64,000 nt of DNA from JBBDLF01 sp040879025 (GTDB lineage Bacteria; Pseudomonadota; Gammaproteobacteria; Pseudomonadales; Pseudohongiellaceae), in assembly GCA_040879025.1 (NCBI GenBank), contig JBBDLF010000040.1, positions 152,787 to 216,786 of the forward strand, written 5' to 3'. Positions 44,032 to 53,690 of the stretch are shown here, one piece after another. How positions within the stretch are numbered: position 1 is the stretch's first letter; each line of letters starts with the position of its first letter. The translations under genes were made by a program, and so were the position numbers. The notes under the pieces are model-generated. The model ran no database searches. It was not told the DNA's origin and saw only the letters and a program-made list of their open reading frames with translations.

Positions 44032-47000
44032 TCATGCCTGCACCGTTTTTGCCCATTGCCGCTCCAGCCGCTTCTCTGAAACCGCCACCGATGTACCCAG
44101 CTCCTGAGCAAACAGGGAAACACGGTACTCCTCAATCATCCAGCGATAAAGCGACAGCTCTTCCGTTGAGCGCGGATTTCCCCGCGAACCGGTTTCAAGC
44201 TTCTCGAGATGAGGTGTCAACAAGCGCAGATATTCGCGATCCCGGGCGGCCCGCTGTTGAAGTTTTTCAATTCGCTGAGTGATCGCCTGGAGATACCGGG
44301 GATAGTGCTGCATCCAGGCAAAGGGAACCGACACCGCAAAATCAGGCGGAAACAAGCCCCGCAGTTGTTGATCAATGTCCGTTGCGGCATAGAGCAACTG
44401 TGGGGACTTCATCTGCTTCAGGCTCCCTTTTACTTGCCGGTAAGCCTTCATGATGGTGATCAAAAGCTGTTCAAATAGTTCAGCTGCGCCCAACAAGTGC
44501 CGACGACGCTCGTTGAGTAACTGTTCAAACTCACTCCGCTTGCGGGGCGTGGGTTCACCGGGGGTGAACACATGCTGGTATACAGCCGTCACCAATTGGT
44601 CGGAAAACCCTGGGCCGCGCGCAGACTCCGGTAGCTTCAGTGACCAGTCACGTTCCAGACGACTGAATTTCTTTCTGATCAGGTTTTTCTGTTGCACGCT
44701 GCGTAAAAAATACATCCGCAGCAATCCCTGGCGATTTATGCGGCGCGCTTCACCCGGATCGGCGAACAGGCGTATCGCCACCGTTTCCCCTTCATCCACC
44801 AGCGCCGGGTACCGTATCAGTTTCAGGCCCGTGTCGGTCTCAATCTGGTGCGGCAGTTCGTCAAAATCCCAATCCTGCAAGCCGGATTTCTCCAACGCGT
44901 GACCCACTTGTTGTGTGGTGCCTGCCGCTGGGTCGACTCCCGTAACGGGTTCGCGCTTGAGCAACTGTGCGCGCAATCGATCCACGCTGGTGTCGCTGGC
45001 GATTTCCCGCCCGCTGTCATCAATCACTCTCACCTTCACCCGCAGGTGTTCCGGAATACTGCTCTGCTCGAACAGGCCGCGTTCCAGTTGTAATTGGCGG
45101 GAGCGGTTGATCTGCGTGACCAAGGCTTCCTGTACGGTACCGTCTTCCTGGCGCATCTGCGGCAGAATCTCATCGACAAAAGCCGGTACCGGAATAAATT
45201 GTTTGCGCAAGGATTTCGACAGACCCTTGAGAAGCGCGATGCATCGCTCGCGGATTTGTCCGGGAATCGCCCAGTCAACATCAGCCTGGGTAAGCTGATT
45301 CAGTACCGCCAGCGGCACGTCCACGGTGGCACCGTCGAGGCTGTTGCCCGGTTCGAACACATAATTGATCTGCAGCCGGTTGCCATGCAAGGCGGTTTGA
45401 TCGGGAAACTCCATCGTCCGGCGGGCGGCGTGCTCAGCGGTGCCAAGGTCCGCCAGGGTCATTTTCAGACAATCCGCATCCGCCTTGAGCTTCTTTTCCA
45501 GCCAGCGGTTGAAGCTTCTCCCGGTCGCTATCCCTTCGTCAATGCGGCGCTGATAAAACGCCGCGACCTCCCGATCACTGACCATCAGAGCCGGTCGACG
45601 CAGTTTGTCCTCCTGCCGTAGCAACTCCTGGATCAGCTTGCGGTTATGTTCATAAAACCCAAACCGGGTATCAAGTTGAAATTCCACGAGTGCCTGCTGG
45701 ATAAACAGCTCCCGACTGACCATGGGATCAATGGCCGTGTAACTCACCAGCCGTCTGTCAACCAGTACCAGCCCGCCCAGAGAAATTCGTTCATAGGCCA
45801 CCACTTCCTGGCGTTTGCTGCTCCAGTGGGGTTCGGACCAGTCGCGTTTGACCAGGTGTGCCGCCGCCTCAACAATCCACTGCGGCTCAATACGCGCGGC
45901 AAGGCTGGCGAACAGGCGGCTGGTTTCAATAATCTCACCACAAACAATCCAGCGTGCTCCGGTTTTTCCTGGACCGGAAGAAGCCAGCAACTGGAACTTG
46001 CGATTACGCGGGCCCAGGTAACTGCGTTTTTCATCACGGAAACCCACCTGGTTGAGAAGCCCCGCAAGCAACGCCCTGTGTACCGCGCTGTAGTTCGCGG
46101 CCTCCTGGTTCACCCTGAAACCGAGCTTGCGGGAAGCCAGCAGCAGCTGTCTGTGAGTATCCCGCCACTCCCGCATCCTGCTGAAGGATAAAAAGTTATC
46201 CTTACAGTACTTCCGCAATATTCTCTGCGACAATTCCTGGCGCTTCGTTTCGAATACATTCCATAATTCCACGAAGCCCAGAAAGTCTGATTGCGCATGA
46301 GCAAACCGACTGTGTTTTTCCTGTGCCGCCTGCTGTCTGTCTGCCGGTGTTTCCCTGGGGTCCTGAATGCTCAGCGCACTGATAATCACCAACATTTCCT
46401 GAAGACAGCCAAGTTCGTTACTGCGGATCAACATGCGAGCAAACCGTGGGTCGGCAGGTAGGGTGGCCATCTGTCTGCCACCACGGGTCAAGCCGCGGTT
46501 CTTGTCGATCGCCTTCAGTTCATACAACAGCTTGAAGCCATCGTTCACCGCTTTTCGTTCCGGCCGTTCAATAAACGGGAAATCTTCGATATCACCGAGC
46601 CGTGCCGACAGCATCTGCAATATCACTGCGGCGAGATTGGTTCTCAGGATTTCCGGATCGGTATACAGGGGCCGGTTCTGAAAATCTTCAGCCGAATACA
46701 GTCGAATGCAGATACCGCTGCTGACTCGGCCGCAGCGCCCGGAGCGCTGATTGGCGCTCGCCTGGGATACGGGCTCTATCGGCAGGCGCTGCACCTTGCT
46801 GTGTACGCTGTAACGGCTGATCCGGGCGAGTCCGGTGTCGATCACATAGACAATTCCCGGCACCGTGATAGAGGTTTCGGCAACGTTGGTCGCGAGGATG
46901 ACGCGACGGCCTGGATGAGGCTTGAATATCTTGCGCTGTTCCGATTGGTGCAGACGCGCGTACAGCGGCAGAATCTCGGTATCGGCGATACCTTGTTTAC

Positions 47001-47829
47001 GCAGTTTTAGCGCGGTCTCACGGATCTCCCGTTCAGTGCTGAGAAAGACCAGTATGTCGCCGCTGATTCGCCCGGCCGTTCTGTCGAGGGTCTCCAGTTC
47101 CTTCACGGCACCGATGATGGCATCGGTCTGGGGATCATCATCGTATGCCCTGCCCTGCTCCGCATCTTCAGCGAGTGGGGCATAACGTATATCAACGGGA
47201 TAACCTCGGCCGGATACGGAAACGATCGGCGCCTTATTGAAATGGGCGGAAAACTTTTCAAGGTCGATTGTCGCCGATGTGATAATGACTTTGAGATCCG
47301 ACCGTTTCTCCAGCAATTGTTTCAGGTAGCCGAGAATAAAGTCGATGTTCAGACTGCGCTCATGAGCCTCATCGATAATCAGCACTTCGTACTTGTTGAG
47401 AAACCGGTCCTGCTGAATCTCCGTGAGCAGGATGCCGTCCGTCATCAGTTTCAGAAAGGTCTGTGGCGAGGTGCGGTCATTGAAACGAACCTGGTAACCG
47501 ACTCCCAAACCGGCTTCAACTCCCAGTTCCTCGGCAATACGCGCACTGACGGATACCGCCGCCAGCCGCCGTGGTTGAGTGTGTCCGATAAGGCCCTTGA
47601 TACCGTAGCCTGCCCGCAGGCACACCTTGGGTAATTGCGTGGTTTTACCACTGCCGGTTTCGCCGGCCACCACCACGACCTGGTTGGCCCTGATTGCCGC
47701 GACCAGTTCTTCGGCTCTTCCGGAGATGGGCAAGTCCGGCGGGAACCTGATACGAGTGGGAATTGACCGGCGCCGCTGTTCGCAAGGGTCCTGATGATCC
47801 CGGTCAGCTTGTCGTGGAGTCCGGCTCAT
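44032..47829 (-). CDS. hrpA: ATP-dependent RNA helicase HrpA (DEAH box)
   Basis: 1265 residues. P-loop GETGSGKT at 56-63, DEAH in LIIDEAHERS near 155, SAT motif ITSATID, and QRSGRCGR in motif VI, followed by the HA2, OB and a long C-terminal domain. The region before the P-loop is about 30 residues shorter than in E. coli HrpA as I recall it. The start overlaps the 3' end of fadD by 26 bases, with a weak ribosome site. Proposed role in translation and RNA handling. Confidence 0.92.
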   Translation of the reverse strand: MSRTPRQADRDHQDPCEQRRRSIPTRIRFPPDLPISGRAEELVAAIRANQVVVVAGETGSGKTTQLPKVCLRAGYGIKGLIGHTQPRRLAAVSVSARIAEELGVEAGLGVGYQVRFNDRTSPQTFLKLMTDGILLTEIQQDRFLNKYEVLIIDEAHERSLNIDFILGYLKQLLEKRSDLKVIITSATIDLEKFSAHFNKAPIVSVSGRGYPVDIRYAPLAEDAEQGRAYDDDPQTDAIIGAVKELETLDRTAGRISGDILVFLSTEREIRETALKLRKQGIADTEILPLYARLHQSEQRKIFKPHPGRRVILATNVAETSITVPGIVYVIDTGLARISRYSVHSKVQRLPIEPVSQASANQRSGRCGRVSSGICIRLYSAEDFQNRPLYTDPEILRTNLAAVILQMLSARLGDIEDFPFIERPERKAVNDGFKLLYELKAIDKNRGLTRGGRQMATLPADPRFARMLIRSNELGCLQEMLVIISALSIQDPRETPADRQQAAQEKHSRFAHAQSDFLGFVELWNVFETKRQELSQRILRKYCKDNFLSFSRMREWRDTHRQLLLASRKLGFRVNQEAANYSAVHRALLAGLLNQVGFRDEKRSYLGPRNRKFQLLASSGPGKTGARWIVCGEIIETSRLFASLAARIEPQWIVEAAAHLVKRDWSEPHWSSKRQEVVAYERISLGGLVLVDRRLVSYTAIDPMVSRELFIQQALVEFQLDTRFGFYEHNRKLIQELLRQEDKLRRPALMVSDREVAAFYQRRIDEGIATGRSFNRWLEKKLKADADCLKMTLADLGTAEHAARRTMEFPDQTALHGNRLQINYVFEPGNSLDGATVDVPLAVLNQLTQADVDWAIPGQIRERCIALLKGLSKSLRKQFIPVPAFVDEILPQMRQEDGTVQEALVTQINRSRQLQLERGLFEQSSIPEHLRVKVRVIDDSGREIASDTSVDRLRAQLLKREPVTGVDPAAGTTQQVGHALEKSGLQDWDFDELPHQIETDTGLKLIRYPALVDEGETVAIRLFADPGEARRINRQGLLRMYFLRSVQQKNLIRKKFSRLERDWSLKLPESARGPGFSDQLVTAVYQHVFTPGEPTPRKRSEFEQLLNERRRHLLGAAELFEQLLITIMKAYRQVKGSLKQMKSPQLLYAATDIDQQLRGLFPPDFAVSVPFAWMQHYPRYLQAITQRIEKLQQRAARDREYLRLLTPHLEKLETGSRGNPRSTEELSLYRWMIEEYRVSLFAQELGTSVAVSEKRLERQWAKTVQA

Positions 47830-49471
47830 TTTCTTTCAGTTCGCGGCGCAATACTTTGCCGACATTGGATTTGGGCAGATCGCGAACGAACACAACCGCA
47901 CTGGGAATTTTGTAAGGCGTCAGGCGTTCCTTGCACCAGGCCTTGATATCCTCCGCGGCCAAACCGGGGTCACTGCGCACCACAAACAGCTTTATCGCTT
48001 CGCCTGTACGCTCGTCAACCACACCAATCGCGGCACTTTCAATTACGCCGCCATGTTCGTTAACCACTTCTTCGACTTCAGCCGGAAACACATTGAAACC
48101 GGAAACCAGGATCATATCCTTCTTGCGGTCGACAATTTTAATATAGCCATCGCTGTCGATCGTGGCGTAGTCTCCGCTTTTGAACCAGCCGTCCCCGGTC
48201 AACACTTCCGCGGTTTCCTTGTCACGTTTCCAATATCCGAGCATCACCTGGGGACCGCGTATCCACAGCTCTCCGCGCTCGTCTGCCGACACCGCATTGC
48301 TGTCGTCATCCATCAGCTTCACCTCGGTTTCCGGTACCGGCGGACCCACGGTTCCCAGTTTTACCCGGCTGGGAGGGTTCACAGATACCACCGGGGAACA
48401 CTCCGTCAGACCATAGCCTTCAAAAATTTCGCAACCTGTAAGCTGCCGCCACTGCTCCGCTATGGCGGGTGACAAGGCCATGCCACCCGCGCCGGAAAAC
48501 CGCAGATGACTGAAATCTATTTCGCGAATCTCGGGATGTCGCAACATGGCCAGATAAAGCGTGTTTATACCTATAAAGCCCTGGAAGGTCAGTTTTTTCA
48601 ATGTGCCTATCAGGCTGTCCAGATCGCGAGGATTGGTGATAAGTACATTGTGATTTCCACCATAGGCCATGGTCAGGCAGTGGAAAAGAAACGCATAGGT
48701 GTGGTACAGGGGCAACGGCGCGATCACGCTGTCTACGCCGTCGCGAACAATCTCCAGGCAGCGGTAGCGCATCTGCATCATATTGGCTATCAGATTGTCG
48801 TGACTCAACATGACGCCCTTGGCGGCTCCGGTGGTGCCGCCAGTATAGAGAATCAAGGCAATGTCCTTACCTGATCCCCGCGGAAAATCGGTACGGGTAG
48901 AAATGGCACTGTCGATAATGGCCTGAAAACTGATGACATCAGTCAGCCGGTAGGCCGGCACCATTTTCTTGATATAGCGGGCGGCAAAATTCATGAACGC
49001 CCGTTTAAAGGGGCGTTGCAGATCTCCCACTTCAGTGACAATCACTGTTTTGATCTCGGTGGAGTCAATGATCGCCGCCAGTTTGTCGCAGAAGTTTGCC
49101 AGAATCACAATGGCGGTGACACCCGAGTCGGCAAACTGGTTCAGCATTTCGCGCTTTGTATACAACGGGTTGGTATTGACAACGACAAGACCGGCCTTCA
49201 TGGCACCGTATACAGCCACAGGAAATTGCAGCACATTGGGTAACTGAATCGCAATGCGCTCCCCCGCCTTGAGTCCTGCCTCATTAATCAGGTAATTGGC
49301 GAAGCGGTCACTTTGCGCACCCACTTCGGTAAAGCTGAGAGTCTTGCCGAAACAGGAATAAGCCGGACGATTTGCATGAGTGGAGGTGAAGTAATGCAGA
49401 ACTTCCGTCAGTGATGAATATTGTCGGGGATCGAGTTCGCCAGTCAGTTTTTCGCTCATAATGAGACCCAT
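47804..49471 (-). CDS. fadD: Long-chain acyl-CoA synthetase
   Basis: 555 residues, AMP-forming ligase. ATP-binding LYTGGTTGAAKGVMLSHDN, GYGLTECSPVVS, GWFKSGDYATID and the C-terminal DRKKDMILVSGFNVFPAEVE. It converts fatty acids to acyl-CoA for beta-oxidation or lipid use. Two ATG starts four codons apart are possible (49471, 49459). The VWA gene ends 87 bases upstream; a 12-base tandem repeat lies in that gap. Confidence 0.93.
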   Translation of the reverse strand: MGLIMSEKLTGELDPRQYSSLTEVLHYFTSTHANRPAYSCFGKTLSFTEVGAQSDRFANYLINEAGLKAGERIAIQLPNVLQFPVAVYGAMKAGLVVVNTNPLYTKREMLNQFADSGVTAIVILANFCDKLAAIIDSTEIKTVIVTEVGDLQRPFKRAFMNFAARYIKKMVPAYRLTDVISFQAIIDSAISTRTDFPRGSGKDIALILYTGGTTGAAKGVMLSHDNLIANMMQMRYRCLEIVRDGVDSVIAPLPLYHTYAFLFHCLTMAYGGNHNVLITNPRDLDSLIGTLKKLTFQGFIGINTLYLAMLRHPEIREIDFSHLRFSGAGGMALSPAIAEQWRQLTGCEIFEGYGLTECSPVVSVNPPSRVKLGTVGPPVPETEVKLMDDDSNAVSADERGELWIRGPQVMLGYWKRDKETAEVLTGDGWFKSGDYATIDSDGYIKIVDRKKDMILVSGFNVFPAEVEEVVNEHGGVIESAAIGVVDERTGEAIKLFVVRSDPGLAAEDIKAWCKERLTPYKIPSAVVFVRDLPKSNVGKVLRRELKENEPDSTTS

Positions 49472-49500
49472 TTTATTCTCGCGTGGACGCGAAGGTGAAA

Positions 49501-49524
49501 ACTACGGTGCAAACTACGGTGCAA
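49501..49524. repeat. 12-bp tandem duplication upstream of fadD
   Basis: ACTACGGTGCAA occurs twice without a gap, at 49501-49512 and 49513-49524, and a degenerate third unit may start after it. It lies 30-53 bases before the fadD start and after the VWA gene stop. Confidence 0.9.
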
Positions 49525-49558
49525 ACAACGTCGAGTTCGACAGACAACCAGGCGTCCA

Positions 49559-50737
49559 TTACCTGGCAAGGTTTGCCATCGCGTCTTCCAGCCCTTTGAC
49601 GCTGAGTGGAAACATGCGCTCTTCTGTCAACTCTTTTACCAGATTGATGGAATAGCTATGCTGCCAGTATTCCCTCGGTGTCGGATTAATCCATACCAGG
49701 TGATCATAGGTTTCAGTAAGCCTTTGCATCCAGAACGCGCCAGGTTCTTCATTATAGTGTTCCAGGCTACCACCGACATGTGTTATTTCATACGGCGCCA
49801 TCGTCGCGTCGCCGACAAAAATAACCTTATAATCGCTACCGTACTTGTGCAGAATATCAAAAAGCGGCGTTGTTTCCGTCAGGCGCCGACGACTTTTCTT
49901 CCACACGGCATCATAGATAAAGTTATGAAAATAGAAATATTCCAGGTGCTTGAATTCGGCCCTTGCGGCTGAAAACAACTCCTCACAGGTGCGCACATAG
50001 GGGTCCATGGAACCGCCCACATCGAAGAAAATCAGAATCTTGACCGCATTATGCCGCTCCGGCACCATTTTGATGTCGAGCAGACCGGCGTTTTTCGCTG
50101 TTGAGGAGATGGTGTCATTCATATCCAGTTCTTCGGTAGCGCCGGTGCGGGCGAAGCGCCGCAGGCGCCTCAAGGCCATCTTGATATTACGCCTGCCTAT
50201 TTCGACACTGTCGTCGAGATCACGGTAATTGCGCCGGTCCCAAACCTTGGTAGCCCGGCCCTGTCCTGATTCATCCTGGCCAATCCGAATTCCTTCAGGA
50301 TTGTAACCGTAGGCACCGAAGGGCGAAGTTCCTCCGGTACCAATCCATTTATTGCCACCCTGATGGCGGCCTTTCTGCTCTTCCATACGGCGCTTGAACT
50401 CTTCCATCAGTTTGTCCAGCCCGCCAAGCGCTTCAATTTTCGCCTTTTCCTCGTCAGTCAACAGGGCAACGAATTGCTTCTGCATCCAATGCTCGGGAAT
50501 TTCAAATTGCATCAATTCATCGAGTATTTCCACATTTTCAAAATACCGTGAAAACGCGCGGTCATATTTGTCGAAATTTTTTTCATCCTTGACCATGCAC
50601 AGACGGGCAAGGGAGTAAAATTCATCGACACTGCCGAAGGCAAAGTCATTACGCAGACATTCCAGTAATGCAAACAATTCGGTCAGTGTGACCGGTAACC
50701 CTTCCTTTCTCAGCGTCATGAAAAAATTGATCAACAT
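49559..50737 (-). CDS. VWA-containing CoxE-like protein
   Basis: 392 residues. The N-terminal part is helical and charged; the C-terminal von Willebrand A domain has a MIDAS-like DVGGSMDPY near residue 240, in which the canonical DxSxS has glycine at the third position. FVGDATMAPYEI is also visible. It follows the MoxR gene by 20 bases, and MoxR-VWA pairs commonly act together as chaperones or metal-cofactor inserters; the target is unknown here. Confidence 0.85.
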   Translation of the reverse strand: MLINFFMTLRKEGLPVTLTELFALLECLRNDFAFGSVDEFYSLARLCMVKDEKNFDKYDRAFSRYFENVEILDELMQFEIPEHWMQKQFVALLTDEEKAKIEALGGLDKLMEEFKRRMEEQKGRHQGGNKWIGTGGTSPFGAYGYNPEGIRIGQDESGQGRATKVWDRRNYRDLDDSVEIGRRNIKMALRRLRRFARTGATEELDMNDTISSTAKNAGLLDIKMVPERHNAVKILIFFDVGGSMDPYVRTCEELFSAARAEFKHLEYFYFHNFIYDAVWKKSRRRLTETTPLFDILHKYGSDYKVIFVGDATMAPYEITHVGGSLEHYNEEPGAFWMQRLTETYDHLVWINPTPREYWQHSYSINLVKELTEERMFPLSVKGLEDAMANLAR

Positions 50738-50757
50738 CGGCAGGCAGGCTCCTTGTC

Positions 50758-51606
50758 CTAGCGTTTGGCCCGGTGCATGAATGCGAGTTTTTCCAGCAAT
50801 TGAACATCCTGTTCGGTTTTCAGCAGTGCGCCGTACAACGGCGGAATGGCGCTTGATGAATCCTTGCTTTTAAGCACATCGGCCGGCAGATTGTCGGCCA
50901 TCAGCAGTTTCAGCCAGTCAATCAATTCCGATGTGGAAGGCTTTTTCTTGAGACCGGGAACCTGGCGCACTTCAAAAAAGATATCCATGGCTTTCGCCAC
51001 CAGCTCTTTCTTTATATCTGGATAGTGCACCTTGATGATCGCTTCCATGGTTGCAGGGTCGGGAAATTCAATATAATGAAAAAAGCAGCGGCGCAGGAAA
51101 GCGTCCGGAAGTTCTTTTTCATTATTGCTGGTGATAACGATTATTGGACGGGTTTTGGCTCGAATGTGCTGCCTGGTCTCGTAAACGTAAAATTCCATTC
51201 GGTCCAGTTCCAACAAAAGATCATTGGGAAATTCAATGTCGGCCTTGTCGATTTCATCAATCAGCAGAACACTTTGCCGGTCTGACTCGAATGCTTCCCA
51301 AACCTTGCCTCGCATAATGTAGTTGGAAATGTCATGCACCTTGTCATCGCCCAGTTGTGAGTCACGCAGCCGCGAAACCGCATCGTATTCGTAGAGTCCC
51401 TGCTGCGCCTTGGTGGTAGACTTGATATGCCACTGGATCAGTGGAAGTTTCAGCGACGATGCGATCTGTTCGGCAAGCAGTGTCTTGCCGGTGCCCGGCT
51501 CACCCTTGATAAGCAACGGCCGCTGTAGCGCGATAGCCGCGTCGACCGCCATCCGCAGTTCCGGAGTTGCCACATAACTTTCAGTGCCGGTAAAACTCAT
51601 AGCCAT
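50758..51606 (-). CDS. MoxR-family AAA+ ATPase
   Basis: 282 residues. Walker A GEPGTGKT (35-42), Walker B LLIDEIDKAD, sensor ITSNNEKELPDAFLRRC with an arginine finger region, and FHYIEFPDP after it. Cytosolic. Upstream partner of the VWA protein gene; a likely two-gene unit with it. Confidence 0.9.
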   Translation of the reverse strand: MAMSFTGTESYVATPELRMAVDAAIALQRPLLIKGEPGTGKTLLAEQIASSLKLPLIQWHIKSTTKAQQGLYEYDAVSRLRDSQLGDDKVHDISNYIMRGKVWEAFESDRQSVLLIDEIDKADIEFPNDLLLELDRMEFYVYETRQHIRAKTRPIIVITSNNEKELPDAFLRRCFFHYIEFPDPATMEAIIKVHYPDIKKELVAKAMDIFFEVRQVPGLKKKPSTSELIDWLKLLMADNLPADVLKSKDSSSAIPPLYGALLKTEQDVQLLEKLAFMHRAKR

Positions 51607-51687
51607 TTTCTCTCACTGTTTCCAAACGGTTCAAGCATCGAGGTGACACAATCGGCAAAAACGGACGCCGCCACGGCAGAACATGCG

Positions 51688-52014
51688 TCAGGCCCGCTTG
51701 TTGCGTGTGATGATTACTTCAACCAGGGCCACAAGAAAGGCGATTACGACAGCCAGAAATAACGGAACAAAAGCCCCGATAGCCGCCTCGCCACCTGCGG
51801 TGATTGCGTTCAGAACCACCACCATCAATGCCGGCGCCAGAAAGCCGCCGTCCGGACCCACATACCAGGGAGTGACAATCAGCGCGAGCATGACCGCACG
51901 CAGACTGTGTGACAGCAGCCGGTGTTTCCGGAACTGTGTAATTTTCCAGAACAGAAAGTAAAAAATCGCTGCCGCAATACCGTAAACCAACCAGGCGATA
52001 AAATAGTCAATCAT
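51688..52014 (-). CDS. Small membrane protein, unknown
   Basis: 108 residues from ATG 52012-52014, which overlaps the ycgN stop in ATGA. Three predicted membrane segments: about 7-25 (AWLVYGIAAAIFYFLFW), 40-60 (LRAVMLALIVTPWYVG) and 80-102 (GAFVPLFLAVVIAFLVALVEVII). I do not recognise a family. Its coupling to ycgN suggests co-expression with the rnd-ycgN string. Confidence 0.75.
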   Translation of the reverse strand: MIDYFIAWLVYGIAAAIFYFLFWKITQFRKHRLLSHSLRAVMLALIVTPWYVGPDGGFLAPALMVVVLNAITAGGEAAIGAFVPLFLAVVIAFLVALVEVIITRNKRA

Positions 52015-52481
52015 TGAATGGATTCCGCTTTCACCCAACGAATAATATGCTCTTCCAAAGCCGCATCAGGCACATGTTCCTCGGAAATCACCTTTCCGGT
52101 CAAGGTAATGCCGGCCTCCTCCATCTTGTCCCTGGAACCGGCCAGCAAGGGGTGCCAGTGATACAGAGGGCGTCCTTCGTGGCGTAGCCGGTAAGCGCAT
52201 GTGTCGGGCATCCAGTCGAGGTCGGCTATGTTGTCCCTGTCCAGCACGACACAGTCCGGGACCAGTTGCCGGCGTTTCTCATAACAACCGCAGCGGCTGG
52301 TGGAAGTATTGAAATAGCGGCAGATCACCCGTGTATAATGGATCTTGCCGGTATAGTCATCACACAGCTTGCTCAGACAGCAACGGCCGCAGCCATCGCA
52401 GAGCAGTTCCCACTCAGGAGTTGACAGCTCGGACAGGGGCTTGTCCCAGAATGCCGGTCGTATCTGTTTGGATTTATTCAT
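52011..52481 (-). CDS. ycgN: YcgN family cysteine cluster protein (UPF0260)
   Basis: 156 residues. A conserved cysteine cluster CDGCGRCCLSKLCDDY (C28, C31, C34, C35, C40) and a later RVICRYFNT, RCGCYEKRR. The family is found across gammaproteobacteria next to rnd and has no assigned function; the cysteines suggest a metal or Fe-S site. Its start overlaps the rnd stop by eight bases. Confidence 0.9.
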   Translation of the reverse strand: MNKSKQIRPAFWDKPLSELSTPEWELLCDGCGRCCLSKLCDDYTGKIHYTRVICRYFNTSTSRCGCYEKRRQLVPDCVVLDRDNIADLDWMPDTCAYRLRHEGRPLYHWHPLLAGSRDKMEEAGITLTGKVISEEHVPDAALEEHIIRWVKAESIQ

Positions 52482-53685
52482 CGTGATTTTCTTCGGGCGT
52501 TTGATCCGCTTCCGCCTCCAGCACCCGACTGATTACAGGTTTCAACTGGGCTTGTCTCCACCCTTGCAATTCCGGCGGCCAGGGCAGCGTATCAATATCG
52601 GAACCCGGATCGATACTCGCCGCAGCATGGATTTGCAGCAGTTCCACCAGTTGTTTGCGGCGGGCCAGCAGTTCAGGTGCTATTTCCAGCGATTCAGCTT
52701 TTTCTTTGACCGCTTGCTGACAATGCTTCATTGCCCGCCGCAAGGCCCGCGGAAGCGGTGCCTGCAGACTGTCCGGATCGGGGCGTTCGGCAAACGTATT
52801 GGGGGAAGTCAAAACTTCCACGAGCGCCTTGCCATAACGGCGTTCAAAATTGCGGGGCAGACCGCGAATATTGCGAAGCTCGATCGCTGTGGTTTCCCGG
52901 TTCCGGCATTCCTCAACGATGGCCAGCAGATCATTGTCGCGGGCAATCCAGCTGCGAGGCCGATTCTCCTCGCGCGCGGTCTTCTCACGCCAGTAACCCA
53001 GACTTTGCAGCAACGCCAGAGCGGTCTCATCGAGTCCCCAGGCTCCCTTGATGTTTCTATAATAAGACTCCCAATTACTGTTGTCTTCTTCGTCTATGCC
53101 GGGCACAGACAGATGTGCACAGTCCTCACGCAACCAGGAGAGATAACCTTTGGCTTCGAGTTTATCCTTCAGGTGGTGATACAGCGCCGGTAACCAGGCA
53201 ACGTCCAGAGCGGCATAATGTTGTTGCTGCTCCGTGAGCGGGCGTTGCAACCAGTCGGAGCGTGTCGCGTCCTTGGGTACGTCCTGGTCGAAAACCGCCT
53301 TGACGAGACCCTGATAGCTGATGCTGTAGCCAAGTCCCAGAAACGCCGCGGCACGCTGAGTGTCAAAAATCTGTGCCGGCACGGTTCCGAGAAATCCCTT
53401 CAACAAGGCCAGATCCTCACTGCAGGAGTGCACCACGCAACACAGATCCCGGTTCTGTAACAGGCTGATAAAGGCGGACCAGTCGGAGATGCCGAACGGA
53501 TCAATCAGATAACAACCACTTTCATCACCGATCTGAATCAGGCCGATTTTCGGGTAGAAGGTGTCGGTTCTGACAAACTCCGTATCCAGCGCGATAAAAT
53601 CCCCTTTGTTCCAGCGCTCACACAGGGCGGTGAGTGTGTCATCGTCGGAGACGAACACTCGCTTGTCCACGTCTATTGCTTCCAT
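52474..53685 (-). CDS. rnd: Ribonuclease D
   Basis: 403 residues from ATG 53683-53685. DEDD 3'-5' exonuclease with FIALDTEFVR (first catalytic D and E), VVHSCSEDLALL and HYAALDVAWL, then two HRDC domains (about 210-290 and 300-370). A GTG at 53698-53700 has a better ribosome site (AAGG seven bases before) and would add five residues within the recR end, so the start is uncertain. Matures tRNA 3' ends. Confidence 0.93.
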   Translation of the reverse strand: MEAIDVDKRVFVSDDDTLTALCERWNKGDFIALDTEFVRTDTFYPKIGLIQIGDESGCYLIDPFGISDWSAFISLLQNRDLCCVVHSCSEDLALLKGFLGTVPAQIFDTQRAAAFLGLGYSISYQGLVKAVFDQDVPKDATRSDWLQRPLTEQQQHYAALDVAWLPALYHHLKDKLEAKGYLSWLREDCAHLSVPGIDEEDNSNWESYYRNIKGAWGLDETALALLQSLGYWREKTAREENRPRSWIARDNDLLAIVEECRNRETTAIELRNIRGLPRNFERRYGKALVEVLTSPNTFAERPDPDSLQAPLPRALRRAMKHCQQAVKEKAESLEIAPELLARRKQLVELLQIHAAASIDPGSDIDTLPWPPELQGWRQAQLKPVISRVLEAEADQTPEENHDE

Positions 53686-53690
53686 CACGG

